Assembly (NCBI GenBank): GCA_947165405.1
Contig: CAMVAG010000101.1
Span: 1 to 7,870 of the forward strand
Length of the DNA stretch: 7,870 nucleotides
Direction: 5' to 3'
Source of the DNA: an uncultured Selenomonadales bacterium
GTDB lineage: Bacteria; Bacillota; Negativicutes; Selenomonadales; Selenomonadaceae
Shown here piece by piece: positions 5,622 to 7,870 of this stretch (position 1 is its first letter; each line of letters starts with the position of its first letter). Made by a program: the position numbers and the translations under genes. Below the pieces are notes generated by a model. That model was not told where the DNA came from and did not search any database. It worked only from the letters and a program-made list of their open reading frames with translations.

Positions 5622-6893
5622 ATGAAAAACGGCAAGCCTCATATAGTAATCGTAGGAGGCGGTTTCGGAGGCATCAAAATCGGTCAGCTCTTCGCCAAAG
5701 AAAACGTCGAAGTCACCCTTATCGACCGTCACAATTTCCATTTGTTCCAACCGCTCTTGTATCAAGTTTCGACTGCGGTTTTGGAGACGGGCGAGGTTGC
5801 CTATCCGATTCGTTCTTTCTTCCGCAACAACAGAAACGTCAATCTCTACATGGCGAAAGTTCAGGGCGTCGACCAAGAGCGCGACGTTGTCATAACGAAT
5901 CACGGCGAAATTCACTACGATTATTTGGTTCTTGCGGCGGGCGCGACAACTAACTTTTTCGGGATGAAAAGTGTCGAGGAAAATTCTTTCGGCATGAAGA
6001 CTTTGCAAGAGGCGGTTCACATTCGCAACCACGTCATTCACGAATTTGAACGCGCAGAGAAACCCTATCGCACACCCGAAGACCGCAAAAAGCGTATGAC
6101 TTTCGTGGTGGTCGGCGGCGGCCCCACAGGCGTCGAAGAGGCGGGCGCGATTGCCGAATTGATTGCCACGCAGAAAAAAGAATTCCACTTGCTCGACTTC
6201 AACGACGTGAGCATAAAATTGATTGAAGCGACGCCGCGACTTCTGCCTATGGTCTCGGAAGATTTGCAAAAACACACCGTCAAAGTCTTGGAGAAAAAAG
6301 GCGTCGAAGTCATGCTCAATACTCAAGTCGTCGATTATGACGGTCATGTTCTCAAACTCAAAAACGGCGTGGAAATTCCTACAACGACTGTTATTTGGGC
6401 GGCGGGTGTCAGAGCTGTCGACATGATGAAAAATTGCGGCGGCGAATGTGCTCGTGACGGTCGCATTTGGATTGAAGAAGATTTGATGGTTCGCGGCGCG
6501 GTTCATAAAAATGTTTTCGCTATCGGTGACTGCGCGGCGTTCATGCACGGCGATATGAAACGCCCCTTGCCGACGGTCGCGCCCGTTGCCACTCAACAGG
6601 CGAAGGTCGCTCACAAAAATATCATGACGCTTATCAAAGGCGGCAGCAAGCTTGAAAAATTCGTCTACAAAGATTTGGGAGCAATGGCGACAATCGGCAA
6701 AGGCGAGGCTGTCGTCAACAAACCGAAGATGACCGGCTTTCTTGCTTGGTGCGCTTGGATGCTTGTCCACTTGATGAGGCTTGCGGGAATTTATACGAAC
6801 ATGACGGTTACTTTCAAATGGGCATTGAATTTCTTGACAAGTGCCCGGCTCGGAAGAATTATTACGAATATAAGTCTCGACCCGTTTAAATGA
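5622..6893 (+). CDS. ndh: Type II NADH dehydrogenase (NDH-2)
   Basis: A 423-residue FAD-dependent, non-proton-pumping NADH:quinone oxidoreductase-like protein attached to the inner face of the membrane. It passes electrons from NADH to quinone. The FAD site GGGFGG is at 12-17. NFHLFQPLLYQVSTAVL (38-54) is a typical NDH-2 substrate-side segment. The NAD(P)H-binding GGGPTGVE spans 165-172, and the FAD ribose-phosphate motif IGDCA is at 301-305. TVAPVATQQAKVA (318-330) corresponds to the quinone-site AQxAxQ region. The C-terminal ~55 residues (LAWCAWMLVHLMRLAGI 374-390 and following helices) are the membrane-anchoring part. AGGAGG lies 9 bp before the ATG. Length is normal for the family. The word AAATTT, common elsewhere in the window, is absent from this gene. 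First gene of an operon with the aldolase. A related ferredoxin- or NADPH-dependent oxidoreductase is the main alternative. Confidence 0.9.
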   Translation: MKNGKPHIVIVGGGFGGIKIGQLFAKENVEVTLIDRHNFHLFQPLLYQVSTAVLETGEVAYPIRSFFRNNRNVNLYMAKVQGVDQERDVVITNHGEIHYDYLVLAAGATTNFFGMKSVEENSFGMKTLQEAVHIRNHVIHEFERAEKPYRTPEDRKKRMTFVVVGGGPTGVEEAGAIAELIATQKKEFHLLDFNDVSIKLIEATPRLLPMVSEDLQKHTVKVLEKKGVEVMLNTQVVDYDGHVLKLKNGVEIPTTTVIWAAGVRAVDMMKNCGGECARDGRIWIEEDLMVRGAVHKNVFAIGDCAAFMHGDMKRPLPTVAPVATQQAKVAHKNIMTLIKGGSKLEKFVYKDLGAMATIGKGEAVVNKPKMTGFLAWCAWMLVHLMRLAGIYTNMTVTFKWALNFLTSARLGRIITNISLDPFK

Positions 6894-6908
6894 TTCGGGG
6901 TGGTTCAA

Positions 6909-7592
6909 ATGAAACTTTTGATTGACGACGCACGCCTCGACGAGATTAAAAAAATTTATGAGTTCTTCCCTGTCAGCGGCGTGACAACAAATCCCACAAT
7001 CCTTTCCAAAGTCGGAGGCAATCCCTTCGACACGCTGAAAAAAATTCGCGGCTTTATCGGTGAGGATGCAGACCTTCACGTTCAAGCCGTCAGCCGCCGC
7101 GCAGAAAAAATCGCAGACGAGGCAAAACATATCGTCGAAGTTTTGGGCGCGAACACTTACGTAAAAATTCCTGCCGTCCCCGAAGGCTTCAAGGCGATGA
7201 AACTTTTGGTTGAGACGAGCGAAATTTTAATCACGGCGACGGCGATTTACACACCCATGCAAGCTTTTATCGCGGGACAGTGCGGCGCAAGCTACGCGGC
7301 TCCTTACGTCAACCGAATCGACAACATGGGCTTTGACGGCTTGCGTGTCGCGCAGGAGATTCAACAAATTTTTTCAAACAACGAAATGGAGACCGAAGTT
7401 ATCGCGGCGAGTTTCAAAAATTCTCAACAGGTTTTGGAGCTTTGCAAGTGCGGAATAAGTGCGGCGACCATTGCCCCCGAAATTTTCTTCGCGCTGATAA
7501 AAAATTCCGCGATTGATTCTGCCGTCGAAAATTTTATCGCAGACTTTGAATCATTCGCCGGCAAAGATAAATCCATGCTTGACTTCAATTAA
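6909..7592 (+). CDS. fsa: Fructose-6-phosphate aldolase / TalC-type transaldolase
   Basis: A 227-residue short (FSA/TalC subfamily) class I aldolase acting on fructose 6-phosphate or transferring dihydroxyacetone units in the non-oxidative pentose phosphate pathway. The (beta/alpha)8 barrel shows SGVTTNPTIL (23-32), Asp6 in the first strand, the Schiff-base Lys86 in YVKIP (84-88), TATAIYTPMQAF (109-120), APYVNRIDNMGFDG (131-144) and VIAASFKN (164-171). Gln59 (HVQ) and Tyr133 (APY) match residues associated with FSA-type aldolase rather than classical transaldolase, where Glu and Phe are usual. I choose the ATG at 6909, preceded by GGGGTGG (6897-6903), rather than the in-frame GTG at 6900 that lies inside this site. 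It begins 15 bp after the NDH-2 stop, so the two are co-transcribed. Confidence 0.9.
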   Translation: MKLLIDDARLDEIKKIYEFFPVSGVTTNPTILSKVGGNPFDTLKKIRGFIGEDADLHVQAVSRRAEKIADEAKHIVEVLGANTYVKIPAVPEGFKAMKLLVETSEILITATAIYTPMQAFIAGQCGASYAAPYVNRIDNMGFDGLRVAQEIQQIFSNNEMETEVIAASFKNSQQVLELCKCGISAATIAPEIFFALIKNSAIDSAVENFIADFESFAGKDKSMLDFN

Positions 7593-7611
7593 TCATAACA
7601 AATAAAAAAAA

Positions 7612-7644
7612 TCCCCTTCCGATTTCGGAGGGGGAAATTTTTTT
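7612..7644. terminator. Strong bidirectional terminator
   Basis: A 10-bp stem (7612-7621 with 7626-7635, one G-T pair) with an ATTT loop is followed by seven T (7638-7644) on the plus strand. On the minus strand the stem is followed by eight T (complement of 7604-7611). It separates the rightward aldolase gene from the leftward gene ending at 7658, serving both. Confidence 0.9.
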
Positions 7645-7657
7645 GTCTTGCTTTATC

Positions 7658-7870
7658 TTACTTCCAATCGTCCGTGTTGGGAACGTTCAATGCGTCGGTC
7701 TTTGTCAACAAGAATTCTTTTTCGTTACGAATACCTTCCGCCACTTTGTCCAGCGTGAAGACTGTATATGTCCCGGTCAACTTAACATAATCCTCGCAGA
7801 AATAAACGGGGTTGCCTGCCTCGTCGTAGAGCGGAGAGGGATTGCCGTCCGAATCAAGGCGAACCGTTCT
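7658..7870 (-). CDS. C-terminal fragment of an unidentified protein
   Basis: The minus-strand frame is open from the right edge to a TAA at 7658-7660, giving the last 70 residues of a protein that starts outside the window. The end reads LNVPNTDDWK. Internal features are acidic and turn-rich (DSDGNPSPLYDEAGNPVYF), with one cysteine (YFCED). I do not recognise a domain, and there is no membrane segment in this part. Codon use matches the neighbours, and the terminator 14 bp downstream of the stop supports a real gene end. Confidence 0.65.
   Translation of the reverse strand, partial: RTVRLDSDGNPSPLYDEAGNPVYFCEDYVKLTGTYTVFTLDKVAEGIRNEKEFLLTKTDALNVPNTDDWK

Noticed and set aside
6900..6908. GTG start for the aldolase at 6900
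   Set aside because: It lies inside the GGGGTGG ribosome binding site; the ATG at 6909 aligns with the usual N-terminus of the family.
5571..7130. 519-codon open frame on the minus strand opposite NDH-2 and the aldolase
   Set aside because: It covers two strongly conserved genes in antisense. Its Phe/His/Arg/Asn-rich translation is typical of a shadow frame, and it crosses the NDH-2 ribosome binding site.

Overview
The window is an ordinary-looking chromosomal segment of a bacterium with balanced base composition, AT-rich intergenic gaps and strong AGGAGG-type ribosome binding sites. Separate secD and secF genes, Flavodoxin_4 and DUF362 proteins carrying Tat signals, and a short FSA/TalC-type aldolase suggest an anaerobic Firmicute. 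A diderm one (Negativicutes / Selenomonas-like) is my best guess. That placement is inference; there is no rRNA or other decisive marker here. I see no tRNA, CRISPR array, insertion sequence or prophage module.

Layout, left to right. (1) 71-1657, minus strand: a two-gene operon, a Tat-exported flavodoxin followed by a Tat-exported DUF362 protein. Its promoter has a perfect TATAAT and a MerR-type dyad in the spacer. (2) 1793-2162, plus strand: a divergent promoter, a 27-residue single-span membrane peptide, an overlapping 64-residue basic protein, and a terminator. (3) 2161-5180, minus strand: the secD-secF preprotein translocase operon, whose last gene is a GIY-YIG/DUF4357 nuclease-like protein starting 15 bp after secF. 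(4) 5181-5621: a 441-bp divergent regulatory region. It holds a probable secD promoter, a strong extended -10 promoter for the rightward genes, and a ~124-nt leader that may be structured. (5) 5622-7592, plus strand: a type II NADH dehydrogenase followed by a fructose-6-phosphate aldolase/transaldolase-like gene, closed by a strong bidirectional terminator. (6) 7658-7870, minus strand: the C-terminal 70 codons of an unidentified protein.

How the genes work together. Three blocks concern the envelope or membrane: Tat-exported redox proteins, Sec translocation using the proton-motive force, and NADH oxidation at the membrane. The flavodoxin/DUF362 pair looks like an extracytoplasmic redox module. 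The aldolase beside NDH-2 links sugar-phosphate metabolism with NADH turnover only by position. The least explained parts are the overlapping small-protein pair, the NDH-2 leader, and the word composition of the window: GATC occurs once, GGCC twice and AAATTT about 34 times by hand count.
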